NCBI GenBank assembly: GCA_030761205.1
Contig: JAULJL010000017.1
Coordinates: 6,520,001 to 6,584,000, forward strand
DNA length: 64,000 nt
Direction: 5' to 3'
Source: Fremontodendron californicum
Taxonomy: Eukaryota; Streptophyta; Magnoliopsida; Malvales; Malvaceae
Positions within the stretch are counted from its first letter, which is position 1, and every line of letters starts with the position of its first letter. Positions 43,076-55,100 of the stretch are shown here, piece after piece. A program made the position numbers and the translations under genes. The notes beneath the pieces are model-generated. The model searched no databases, was not told the origin of the DNA, and worked only from the letters and a program-made list of their open reading frames with translations.

Positions 43076-46000
43076 ATGCAAGTAAATAGACCCAGGAGCT
43101 TGTTTGGGAACATGATCAGGGAAGCGTCTAGCCCATCTGATCAATTTGTTCAGCAAGAACCTACATCTGTTGTTCCTAATGTGGGAAAGAATGTAAATAA
43201 TAATAATATCTCTGTACAGACTGGTGAGGAATTCTCCATGGAGTTTCTTCAGGAGTGTGTTGGCCCAAGAGCGATTCCTGCTATACCAGATGGAGCTCAG
43301 ACACTTGAGAAGAGAATTGGGTTCAATCAGAACCAGAACCACCAGCTGGGGTATCAGGATCTTGCCCGAATTCTTGGGTTGAAAAGAATGGATTCCGAGT
43401 GTGCTTCTGATATTTCTGATTTTGCATCTGCGAAAGGCTCTTTTAGAGGGAGTGAAAATGGGTTTTGTGTTGAAAAAATAAGTAGATACCAGAAGGAAGA
43501 TGGTGAAATTGGACAAGTGGCAAGGAAGGCTTTTGGTGAATTGAATTGCGATAGGAGCTATCCAAATGGTTCTGGACCACCTACTACATCCATTTATGTA
43601 TGCGACTCTCCTAGTTCCAGCAACTTTAGTGGGCAGGGAGCTTCTGATGGATCTCAATCTGGGAAAATGAAATTTCTGTGCAGCTTTGGTGGAAAAATAT
43701 TGCCTAGGCCTAGTGATGGTAAACTCAGATATGTTGGGGGCGAGACACGCATTATTTCCATTAAGAAGTGTCTTTCTTGGGAAGAGCTTGTGAGGAGAAC
43801 TTTAGATATTTGCAGCCAACCTCATTCAATCAAGTACCAACTTCCAGGTGAGGATCTTGATGCCCTTATATCTGTTTCTTCTGATGAAGACCTTCAGAAT
43901 ATGATAGAGGAATACCATGGGCTTGAAAAGCTTGAAGGTTCTAAAAGGCTGAGGATATTTTTGATTCCTTTTGGTGAGTCCGGAAGTGCATCTTCCCTTG
44001 AGGCTAGGACCATTCAGCAGAGCAATCCTGATTACCAGTATGTGGTTGCCGTCAATGGGATAGTAGATCTTAGTCCTAAGAAAATCTCTGGTGGGCACTG
44101 TTTACCCAATGAAGGAAGTCAACTAGGAACCAATTTGGATCATAACCCTAGTTTCCGCAAACGTTGTCCAACTTCAGTAATCCCTTTGGACACTATGGGT
44201 GGTTTTAATGCTTTGCATCCATCTGAGGTTTTCCACGATTCCCAAAATACAACCAGATCCCCACTTCCATCTCCTCCTATTTCTCCACTTCCTTTCCAGC
44301 ATGGAGATTCCAACAGTGTTTGTGCACAAGCAATTGGTAATAGCTCCAGCTTTGAAAGCAACAGTTCCTTCATTACAGCACACTTGAATCCTGAGAACTG
44401 CAGCACTGAAACTCCTAACTATAAACATGCCCAACAGGTTCCACCTGCTTTGATGAATTATAGTCACCCTTGCGTAAAGGTTCATGCCAGCCAGACATAC
44501 CAAGCTTATGGAGGGCAGTTACTAAACCCTGATCCCAGCGAAGATTCTGTGACTTTTTCAGTTTTAAACAAAAACAATGGTGTTTCGCATGAGAGGTTTA
44601 TGCATAAGGAAAGATCATTCCTTTCTGAAAAACCTATCTCACATGCTGACGATCCATTGAGTCTGTTATCAGGATCTGTTGATTCCATGGATTCTCACCT
44701 AGGCATGTCACATGTATTTTCAGATTCAAAGCTGCAGGACCATGGAGGGAGGTCTGCTTACTGTTCACAAGAAGGAACGAGCCCATCTTCCCCTTTAAAT
44801 TTTGCAAAGAGTCGATCACCTTCCCTTCTTGTTTCAAATGCCGTGCAGGAAAGGTTGATGCAACAACATGATAACATTGATCTTATGAGGCCCAGGACAG
44901 AAAATGATTTGTCAGATGTTGAATCTACATCAAAGTCAACACTGGATATGCTGAATTGTTCTCCAAATCCTGAACCTTCTGGCAGGAATGAACCTATTCA
45001 TAAGGGTACTGGCGGCAGTAATGACAAGTTCCAAACAGCTAAAATTGATTTGAGTAAATCCAGTTTCTTGACGACAAACAATTATAACGAATATACTGCA
45101 AGCTTGGATGCCAGGAACAAGAATGATAAAAGTGATCCATTTTTGCATCAAGGTGGAAAGCTTTGTGAGGGGAGATCCCCTGATAGCAGTATGGAATACA
45201 ACAACAAATTGTCTATCGATACTCAGGAAAAAGATTCACAAGTCTCTCAGAAGATGGTTCCTTCATCCTTGGCTATAAAGAATAACATAGAGCATCCACA
45301 GACCTTGGACAAAACCACATCTGATATAGTTGAATGTTGTGGTTTCAGCGGGAAAGTAATTGGATGGGGGAATATAACTTCATGCACCGGGAACACTGAA
45401 GTCACATGCTTATTTCCAAAGACCATAAAAGACTCAAAAGGTGAGAGTTCACTGGGTTATCTTATCTCTGAGTCATTGAATGGCCCAATATCGCATGAAC
45501 CAAGACAATTTCAGTATGTTGCAAGTCAAAAGGATATATCTAAAGAAGATATGCTGATGGGCTCAACCAATTTGCACTCACCTGCAGTTCATGTTGACTC
45601 TGGTCTGTGCTCAAACTTGCACAATGATGACCTTCGTGATAGGTCTCAGAATCCAGTCAATAATGCAGCTCTTAGGAGAGAGGTTTCTCTCATTGATGAT
45701 GACCTTAATTATCCCAATCTGAATGCTGAGAAGACTGTACTCATAGGATCTGTGCACGAGAATTCAATTGTAGAAGGTATTACATTTTCTCTGACAGAAC
45801 CCTTAAGCAAGAATCAATATCAAATCCAACCAGAGCCAGTAGTTACTTTGAAAGATGTGACCACTAGCATGCCTTCTGGGATGCAAGTTTCATCTGCAGT
45901 TGTCCCACATGTGGATGTGACCAGCAGTGATACCGTATCTCCTATTGCAACAGAGTTGGAGGATGTCATTCCAGAATCTGAGTCTGAGGTAAGATTTGTT

Positions 46001-49000
46001 AAATTTTGTCATGTAAATCTAGTTTTATAACTTGTATCGATGCTAGTAAACTTAGGTAGCTTCATGGCTTTGTTCATAGGATGCTACAGCTGATGGTCGA
46101 GACAAGGATGAGTCCTTCAGTGATGCCATGATAGCTGAAATGGAAGCCAGCATCTATGGCTTGCAGGTCCTGCAATAAACTTATTTATACCTGTTTCCAA
46201 TAAAAATTTCTTTTTCAATATGTGACCAGTTTATGCAGTGTTGTTTAGTGAAAAAATGTGTAGTAAAATTTTGAAAAGCAAATATATATTTTCCCTATTT
46301 GTGAGGAGGGAAAACATTTTTATTGTTTTATTTGAATAAGGTGCCATTTAGTTAATCTACATTGAAATCTATACTAATATTAAAATCCCTGACTGGGTTG
46401 GTGTAACGAGGCAAGTGACGCTAACTTAGTTGGTGTCGAAAAAAGAACCTCACCAATAAAAAATAAATTATTAAGGCATGTTAGTCTTTTTCTTTTCTTG
46501 AAAATATGATTTAAAACCAATTCTTTTTTAAACTGGCAGTTGTGCCTATTTTTTCTCTATTTTCAAAACTGTACGTTAGTTTTTTTTACTGTTTCCCTCT
46601 TATATTTTAGATATGTATCAGTTCTTTAATATTTATATAAATAATAAAACTATTTATCATTTCATCCACATAGTGGGCGTGTCAAGGACTAGTTCTAATT
46701 ATGTTTTTGCTTACGGTATCCTCATGAATGCACACATGAAAGACATGAAACTTAACTTATGCATCAGTTTATAATTTGATCTTGTTTGCACACATGTTTT
46801 TCCTTGAAACCTAAAAATTTTGAACTAATCATCAGCACTGTATTAGCCCTCTCCCCCTTTTGGTTTCCTCCTTGGAAAATTAGCTTCAGAAGGAGAATGA
46901 AGGTTTTCTGATTTTGATGTGCAGATTATAAAAAATGCTGATCTTGAAGAACTGAGAGAGCTAGGATCTGGTACATATGGAACTGTTTATCATGGAAAAT
47001 GGCGGGGAACAGATGTTGCTATAAAGAGAATAAAAAAGAGTTGCTTTTCTGGGAGATCATCAGAGCAAGACCAGCTGGTGGGTCTGCACAGATCTTTTCC
47101 TCTTTTTCCTCCCTTTCTTTCCAGTTCCTAATCCTATATTTAGGAAAGTTGATATCGAATCTCATAAGAAGCTTCATAATGGTTTAGGGTACAGATTTGA
47201 GGATATATGCCTGCATTATAAACCTTTGAATGAAATTCATCTGGAAGCTATTTTTGTCTTTGTTCAAATTTATGACATGAATTTTTGTTTGTACTATCTA
47301 TTCTGTTCTACAAGTTTTGAGTGCAGAAAGTTCTAGAGAGTAAAATTGGAATAAATTTTGCTGGTTTGATGGTTCGAATAGTGCACTTGCATTCTAGGTT
47401 CCAGCCGAAAAACAAATAGGGAAAGAGTCTGTAAAATATTATTATTGTTATATGTCATGGAAGTAAATTCATGGGGTTCCCTTGCTCTTCTTCCTATTTG
47501 TCCCCTTTTTGGCCTTCTTCTTGACTTCTGTTAAAGTGAAATGTATCCAATACTGTTATTCTGCCCTTCTCTTCTGCAATTTGAGATTGATAATCTGTTT
47601 TTGTTATTTTTGGAAGGTTTTCTGTTCTTGAGTTAAAGTTGTTTGCAGCAGGTTTGATATGTATCGCAAATCACATTTTTATCAAGAAAGAGTGTTGTAT
47701 GTATCACAAACAGATGTTTTTATCAAGAAAAATTAGCCTGTGGGTTGTCATCATTGCTTCAAATTTTGAATAGAGGTCTTGGAAAGAAGAAGAAAAAGGC
47801 TTTTTTATCCTTTGAGTTGGGGTTTGGTGTTTGATTGAGCAAGATTGAGTCAATTGACTTAAATGTGAAAGAAATAGCTGAAAATTAACCGAGAGGCTCG
47901 ACTCCAGTGGGCATTTTGAACTGGGTCATTATTTTCCTCCCTTGCTTCCTTTTTTGCTTTTGTAATAGCAAAAGGAAGGGGGACTTCCCATTCTGTAGTA
48001 GTATTGAGATCCTTTTAACTGTTTTGCAGTCATATTCTTCATAGCAATTTCAATTTTTTGCATGCCTGAAGCTGATGAATATTTGGTTGTACCAGATCAA
48101 AGACTTCTGGAGAGAAGCACAGATCCTCTCAAATCTGCATCATCCAAATGTGGTTGCATTTTATGGAGTAGTACCAGATGGAACTGGAGGAACCTTGGCT
48201 ACTGTAACTGAATATATGGTAAATGGATCGCTTAGGAATGTCCTAATCAAGAAGGATAGGTAACATAGGTTCAATCTCTCAATTTTATAGTCCTTCCGTC
48301 ATTAATGATGCACTTACTAGTTTTTCAGAATTCTTATGCAGATCACTTGATCGTCACAAAAAGCTTATAATTGCCATGGATGCAGCTTTTGGCATGGAAT
48401 ACTTGCACTCCAAAAACATTGTCCATTTTGATCTGAAATGTGACAATTTGCTTGTCAATCTAAGGGACCCACAACGACCCATATGCAAGGTAATAGTTAC
48501 AGACAAAATCCTCTCTAGTAGACATTTTGAGTTCAAGGTGCCTTATGTGATACCAAAGATCATAAATGGCCAGAGAGAAGAATTCTTAGTTCTGGTTAAA
48601 GTGAAATTGATTGTTTTTGGTCCAAGATGAATGCTGATATGCTTGAGTACTATAGAATACCCTTAAGACCTTTATGTTCCCCTTATAACTAGTCTATATG
48701 CTGTAACTTGTCATGCTTGGAAAGCTTATAGTGCAGGAAGGTTTTCATTGGCTTTTCAATTGAAGCATGGCTACTGTGTATTGTTTCTGTAGGTTGGAGA
48801 TTTTGGATTATCAAGAATTAAGCGCAACACTCTTGTTTCTGGAGGTGTGCGAGGAACCCTCCCATGGATGGCACCAGAATTATTAAATGGTAGCAGCAGC
48901 CGGGTTTCTGAAAAGGTCAGTAAAGCCATATTCCAATATGTGTCTTGCCACTGTGAAGGAAAGAATTAATATATGTTAAAGCTAAAAATTATGATATTTG

Positions 49001-50139
49001 ATTTGACAGGTTGATGTGTTCTCGTTTGGAATTTCAATGTGGGAAATCTTGACTGGAGAGGAGCCATATGCCGATATGCATTGCGGTGCCATTATTGGTA
49101 AGATTTTGATTTACCTAATTTGCCATTAGCTCTGATTGTGAACAGAAAATTCACATGCATGGAAAAGTGATTGGGATGTTATGACATGATATTAGATCCA
49201 CTGTGGAGGGCATATATTAGCTAAAATGGTGTATTGTTATTTTCTTTGGCATATGCTAAATCAAATCTACCTAGAGAGTATGAGAATTTGCATGTGAATG
49301 TTCCCCTTTTCTATTTAAAATTTTGATTTAAGGTAAGACAACAATTCAGAAAATTCCAAAAAGCAAGCCAAAAATAGGCTAGAAGAAACTAGTATACTTG
49401 CCTTTTAAAGTTGGCTTCAATGGAAGTTTACTCATATGAGATAATAATGATGATATTGATGATCATTAGGACACTGAATCAAATGGTAGGTTTGGTTGAA
49501 GATGAAGATCACAAAAATTTATGGAGAGTTGTAAGAGTTGTTACTTTTTTCCTATGTTAATCGGACTCGGGTATGAGTGTCGGACATGGGTGTGTTCAAT
49601 TTTTTCCTAGATTTTCATGTATTTGGAGGGTCTTTGGAGGATCATACCCTCATACCCATGTCCGGATATGCGTTGGACACGGATACTTCAAAAAAATGAA
49701 GAGTCGGAGCAACATAGCTTTTTTCACCTTGGCTCAATCGCTCTTGTTCTCTAAGAGTATCAAACAACAATTCTAAACAACTCACATAAAAATTGAAGCC
49801 ATATCATAAATTGCATGCACTTGACCATCTTTTTTTTTGGGTTGTATATTAATTACCTTCCAGTTTTTTACTATATACATTTATATATATATAATATATC
49901 TTAAAAATAAACAAAAAGCTTCTGCAGGGGGGATTGTGAAGAACACTCTTCGACCTCCTATTCCAGAACGTTGCGATCCTGATTGGAGGAAGCTGATGGA
50001 ACAGTGCTGGTCTCCTCATCCTGAATCTAGACCATCATTTACCGAGATAACAAACAGGCTGCGATCCATGTCTATGTTGCTTCAGTTCAAGGGACATAAT
50101 TATCAGGCAAGACAGACAAGGCCTAATGTTACGGCATGA
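43076..50139 (+). CDS. Raf-like MAPKKK with PB1 domain (plant group B4 type)
   Basis: Coding exons: 43,076-45,988, 46,080-46,166, 46,925-47,077, 48,096-48,259, 48,342-48,489, 48,793-48,915, 49,010-49,097 and 49,928-50,139. All introns are GT-AG and the frame is continuous: 3,888 bp, 1,295 aa. A PB1 domain lies at residues 198 to about 303 (MKFLCSFGGKILPRPSDGKL, ISVSSDEDLQNMIEEY). A long low-complexity linker follows. The kinase domain starts near residue 1,001: glycine loop GSGTYGTVYHG, VAIK lysine 1,034, catalytic loop HFDLKCDN (Asp 1,136), DFG (Asp 1,158), GTLPWMAPE, and a C-lobe with SFGISMWEILTGEEP. The order and length fit Arabidopsis B4 Rafs (RAF18/RAF20/RAF24 relatives), known to phosphorylate SnRK2 kinases in osmotic stress. 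That role is from the family. All key residues are present, so the gene looks functional. Introns carry a Helitron-like element and a MITE. Confidence 0.93.
46368..46692 (+). mobile_element. Short Helitron-like element in intron 2 of the kinase gene (copy B)
   Basis: It starts TCTATACTAATATTAAAATC after an A and ends GTGTCAAGGACTAG before a T. The TC start, CTAG end and A/T insertion site fit a Helitron. A small stem (ccac-ata-gtgg) lies about 15 bases from the 3' end. It shares its inner phrase and 3' end with copy A at 41,763-42,037. It has no protein-coding capacity. Confidence 0.55.
49552..49717 (+). mobile_element. 166-bp MITE of the CTATGTT family in intron 7 of the kinase gene
   Basis: The left end CTATGTTAATCGGACTC and right end GAGTCGGAGCAACATAG are imperfect inverted repeats of about 17 bp. 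An exact CTTTTTTC target duplication flanks them (49,544-49,551 and 49,718-49,725). Inside are gtgtcggacatggg and its near complement. A second copy, inverted, is at 54,875-55,071. Confidence 0.88.
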
Positions 50140-51069
50140 GCATCATTATAAGACAAGCACCATTCTGTTTGTAGGTACACCTGTAAACTTTTAGCATCTC
50201 CGACAGAAACCTTCGAGGTAAGAGGATCTGATCTTTGAGGATGAGCATTAGTATATTTTGATCATTGATGGCCAATTTTTTTTCCCCCCTTCTTTCTCAC
50301 CTTTGTTAATAAATATATCTTCATTTGTTTATTCTTTTGTAACAAAGTAATTCAGGTCATAGTAGTAAGCCAGAGAGAGCATTTATAGAGTTCTCCGACT
50401 AGTTTACTATTGATGATTTTGTTGAAAAATAGTATGTTTATATGTATATACAGTTATACACACACATTCAGAAAGAAAAAAAAAAAAAAGGCATTTGATT
50501 AGAGTTAGTTTTGATAATTTTAAATACTATACGAATTATTAACGAGGCAAAATTTATATAAATTTATAATACTTTAAAAACGAATATAACATGAATACAC
50601 ATTTAAATTCTGTCATGGTTACGACGTCATTCATTTTCTTAATGATAATTCTATATGAAAGAGAGAATTAAAATAAGGTGGTGGTTGGGTTTTTTCATGT
50701 TCACATTTCCATTTGTTCCGACTATCAATTGAGGGAAAAAAGAAGTCATTTTCATATTTATTTACAAATGAAAAGCGCACTGTCCGTCATCACACTCGTG
50801 AAGTTGTAAGAGCACAACAATTGGTTTAGCGTCAAAATCTGTCTGTTGACTGTGTCGATATTCGCTTGAAAAGATTTCCAAAGATTTTTTCTTTTCATGT
50901 CCGGTGAAGGAAAAATGATTTTTTCAACAATGAAATAATTTAGTACTACTAGTAAAGAAAGAAAAAAAAAAAAAAAAAAAAAGCCGCCAGGGCCCAGCCA
51001 GGCCAACCACCAATAAAATAAAGGAAAAATAGAAGCAGCAGAAATAGGAAGAAAATATAGATCTGATCA

Positions 51070-51295
51070 TTCTTTTAATTTGTATATTTTTACGTATTAT
51101 AATCGTATTTAAAATATTATATTTATATAAATTATGATATATTAATAATTTATGTTATATAAATTTTGATATGTTTATGTATTCATATCATATTTATATT
51201 ATTTTTTTATATCGTATTATATTTTGTATTTTGTTTTAATTAATTTTTATATTATATTCATATTATATAATTATATTTATGTTTAAAATTATCAA
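51070..51295 (+). repeat. AT-rich dispersed repeat (GTATTATAATCGT family), copy 1
   Basis: The phrases cgtattataatcgta, tatataaattttgatatg and tatgtattcatatc follow the same order as in 59,240-59,460 (gtattataatcgtg, atatagattttgacat, atgtattcatgtcg). The two stretches are therefore diverged copies of one dispersed sequence in the same orientation. The type of element is not known. Confidence 0.55.
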
Positions 51296-51442
51296 ATTTA
51301 AAAATAAAAAAAATCCCTCCATTCACCGAAAAACGTGGGAGTAATTTTCCTGTTAAGATTCCAAGCGACAAGAAAATTTGCCGAGAAATTTAGCAAGCAA
51401 AAAACAGACGAAGAAAACTCCAACAAAGACTTCACTCATTAG

Positions 51443-51871
51443 TAGGGACGACAAAATTCGATTTGATCGATAAATTTTGCATCGTTTTATTTTGAATGGT
51501 TTTTTTTTTTTAAAAGCGAAGACGAGATGAAACAAAATGATTTTTTGAAATTACTATCTCATCTTTTAAAATATTATATATTTTTCTTATATTTTTAATA
51601 TATATATATTAAATATATATTAAAATCATATATATACATATATTATATATATTTTAAAAAATTTATATATTAAAATTATATTTATGAATAAATTATCATA
51701 TAAAATTTTATAATATTAAATTAAAAATAATTAATAAAAATTATGATGTAACATAATAAAATATAGTAAAACAATTATGAATATAATCAAATATAAAAAT
51801 AAATATTTTTAACAAAAGTGAATGAAGATGAATATGACAATCCGTCTCCGCCCGCGTCATCGCCATCCCTA
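51443..51871. mobile_element. hAT-type MITE, relative of the GC-rich family (copy 2)
   Basis: It starts TAGGGACGACAAAATTCG and ends CATCGCCATCCCTA, matching the ends of the copy at 2,765-3,237. The flanks CTCATTAG and CTCTGATT resemble each other only with an indel, so the target duplication is decayed. The interior is AT-rich and is the inverse of the interior of 59,482-59,870. Confidence 0.7.
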
Positions 51872-52108
51872 CTCTGATTGGTGGATCTATGGATTCATTT
51901 TTTTACTATCCCCACTACCAAATACTTTTTTTTTATTATCCCCACTACAGTATTTTTAAAGGCTACAAAGCTGACCGGTCCCTGAAAAAGACATCTATGA
52001 AGAAGTAGTTAAGAGAGGAAACAAGTGAAAGATTAGAGAGAAGGACAATTTCCATTAGAGAGGAAACAAGTGAAAGATTTGGGAGGACAGACGGAGAGAT
52101 TGATAGAT

Positions 52109-55100
52109 ATGGAGAAAGCACTCAACAGACAGAGAGTTTTGCTTGACCATTTACGACCCTCTTCTTCTCCTCAATCCCATGAATCTGCTGCTACTCTCTT
52201 TGTAAGCTTAATCCTTTGTATTAGATTTTGTTCTTGTTTTTCTTTTCTTTTAAATAATGGGTTTGTTTTCATTTGATCAGCCGTCAATTTGTGCGGCTGG
52301 GGATAGCGCTGCTTATCACCGGACGGCTGCTTTCGAGAATGATGTTGTGATTGTGGCGTAAGTTATTTTACAATCTTCTTTTCTTCTTTGATCTGAATAT
52401 TTGTTTTCTTTTGTATAAATATTTGTTACTTCTTGACTTGTTAGTACCATTTACTTTTTGACACCCTAAAAAATTGTTATAATTTAATAAAAAGATACTA
52501 TATCTTTTTTTCTTAGTAGATTTTTTACTATTTGTGCTAAATTTAAGTGACAAGTTTCATAGCATGATTGGTCATTAAAATGTAAAGAGACCAATCTAAG
52601 CAGTAAAAGGATTTTTAAGTATATAGAAGTAAAATAATTATATTTTGTTATTCATGGAAAACTTTGATGTTTATAAGTTAGTTCTTTCAAAAATTTGTAT
52701 TTTTTTTAATCCAAAGGCATTAATAGCAAAAACATTAAAACAACCTCCAAATGGAGGTGCCGAAAAGTTTTTTTTTCTTCATGTTTTATATGTTTCTTTG
52801 ATCTGTTAATTTTGCATCAATGAGGGTGTAAAACGTTGTTACACAGGGCATGCCGCACTGCAATTTGCAAGGCAAAACGTGGAGGCTTCAAGGATACACT
52901 TGCAGATGATTTACTTGCCCCTGTTTTGAAGGTTAGATGCTGCTTTTGTTTTTTGTATTCAGTTGTCTTTGAAATCGGATTTGTTGCCCCTCCTATCTTA
53001 AGTTAATTCTCAATGCAGGCTTTGATAGATAGAACAAAGCTGAACCCAAGTGAAGTGGCTGATATAGTTGTCGGTACAGTTTTGGCACCTGGCTCGCAAA
53101 GAGGAATGGAGTGTAGGATGGCAGCATTCTATGCTGGTTTCCCTGGTATACCTATTCTTTCAAATTTCTTGTTCTTGGACCCTTTATGATTTGTTGTGTT
53201 TTTGGAGATTTGAACTGTTTGTTGCGTTGAAAATTATTGAATTTCCATTTCATTTGTTAATTGCTTTTGGCATGCTAGATTTGGAGTCATTACCAAGTTT
53301 TTTACTATGTTGATAATCGAAATACATATTGCTAATATAATTACCTGTGTCAACCAGATACGGTGCCTATTAGAACTGTCAACAGGCAATGTTCATCTGG
53401 CCTACAAGCAGTTGCTGATGTTGCTGCTAGCATAAAAGCAGGATTTTATGATATCGGTAAGGATATTTTGTCTCATCTATATATTTGAATGCTGAGATGG
53501 ATTTATTTGGATATGCGAGTGACCTTCACCTTGGTATTAACCTTCTTGGCTTTCAATGTAGGCATTGGTGCTGGATTGGAGAGCATGACAATTGACAAAG
53601 TTGCTCCCGGGGTTAGCAAAGTTAACCCAAAGGTATGTTGAACATATAGTTTGTATTCATTATTTAGGATATGTTTTACATTGATGTGTTAATATGCAAC
53701 TGCATTATTTTTATAGGTAGAGAGCTTTGCCCAAGCCCGGGATTGTCTTCTCCCTATGGGCATTACTTCTGAAAATGTTGCACAGCGCTATGGCGTGACA
53801 CGGGAAGAGCAAGACCAGGCTGCTGTAAGTTCTGTGTATTTTTCAATTTACTTTTATCTACTGATGTAAGCTTAATCTTTGTTAGTCTGAAACGCCTTCA
53901 ATTTGTAAACATAGGTTGAATCTCATAGGCGTGCTGCTGCTGCAACAGCCTCTGGTAAATTCAAAGATGAAATTATCCCTGTATCTACCAAGGTAATTTT
54001 GGGTAGTAAATTATTCTGGTTTAGAATTTTTATGATGTTTGATTAACTTATGATAATCTGCAAAGATTGTGGATCCCAAAACTGGAGAAGAAAAGCCAGT
54101 CACAATTTTGGTGGATGATGGAATCCGCCCAAACACAAACATGGCAAATCTAGCAAAGTTGAAGCCTGCATTTAAAAAGGATGGGACCACAACTGCTGGT
54201 ATATAATAATGAAATTTGTGAAACTTTTTTCTCTGACAAGAACAATATGCAGTTTGAATGAAAATTGTGTTCCAATATTTTTCTTAGGAAATGCTAGCCA
54301 GGTAAGTGATGGTGCAGGAGCAGTCCTCCTTATGAAGAGAAGTTTGGCTATGCAGAAAGGACTTCCTATCCTTGGTGTTTTCAGGTAATGAAAACTTCTT
54401 ATATCAAAGTTTCTAGCACAGATAAAAGAGTGCTTTCTTAGCAACTACAAGTTGAGTTGGGCTGATTTGTCATTTAGTTATTCTACATGATCTTTTGGTG
54501 ACCAAGTAAATGACGGTTTCATTTTGTGGTCATTTTTTTAATTTGCCTAAAATATATTAAGTAGAAATCCATGACATTCTTGAACAGTTCACTAATTTGA
54601 AACTTCAAATCTTTCTTGTAGAAATAAGCGTCAGTATAGTGATTTCTTCATCTAACATCCCTGCCTCCCCTCTCCTCTCCTCTCCTCTCCTCCCCTCCCC
54701 TCCCCTTTTTTTTTTTTTTTTTTCTTTTCTTTTTTAGGGTAATGGCTGCCTCAAAATTTCTTTTGAGTGATATATTCCCCTCTGGAAGAAGCACACTGCT
54801 CTCTTTCTTGATTGAATTTCTTAAATTAAATTAGTAATAGTAGGATCACGGGCAAACCTTTTAAATGGTGCCATCTATATTGCTCCGACTCTTCATTTTT
54901 CTTGAAGAACCCATGTCCGACACCCGTGTCCGACGCATATTCGGACATGGATATGGTGATATGACCTTTCAAGGACCTTCCGAATACATGAAAAAACTTA
55001 AATAAACTGAACATACCCGTGTCGGACACGTTCCCGTATCCGACACTCACACCCGAGTCTGAGTAACATAGGGTGCCATAGTTCTATCACCTGATCACAA

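Larger units (their letters stand above)
50140..52108. other. Spacer between kinase and thiolase genes
   Basis: This includes the kinase 3' UTR (aataaatat at about 50,308 could serve as a polyadenylation signal), a (tat)-rich stretch near 50,440, an A-run of 20 at 50,961-50,980, an AT-rich repeat at 51,070-51,290, a hAT-type MITE (51,443-51,871) and the thiolase leader. In the leader, the string agaggaaacaagtgaaagatt occurs twice (about 52,013 and 52,057). No other gene is visible. Confidence 0.6.

Noticed and set aside
43052..43657. 201-residue minus-strand frame opposite the kinase gene
   Set aside because: It is antisense to the first coding exon, which has the PB1 domain and a frame continuous with the kinase exons.
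53068..53313. Frame running from thiolase exon 4 into the next intron
   Set aside because: It is a different frame from the thiolase and crosses a good GT donor at 53,146; the spliced thiolase reading accounts for it.
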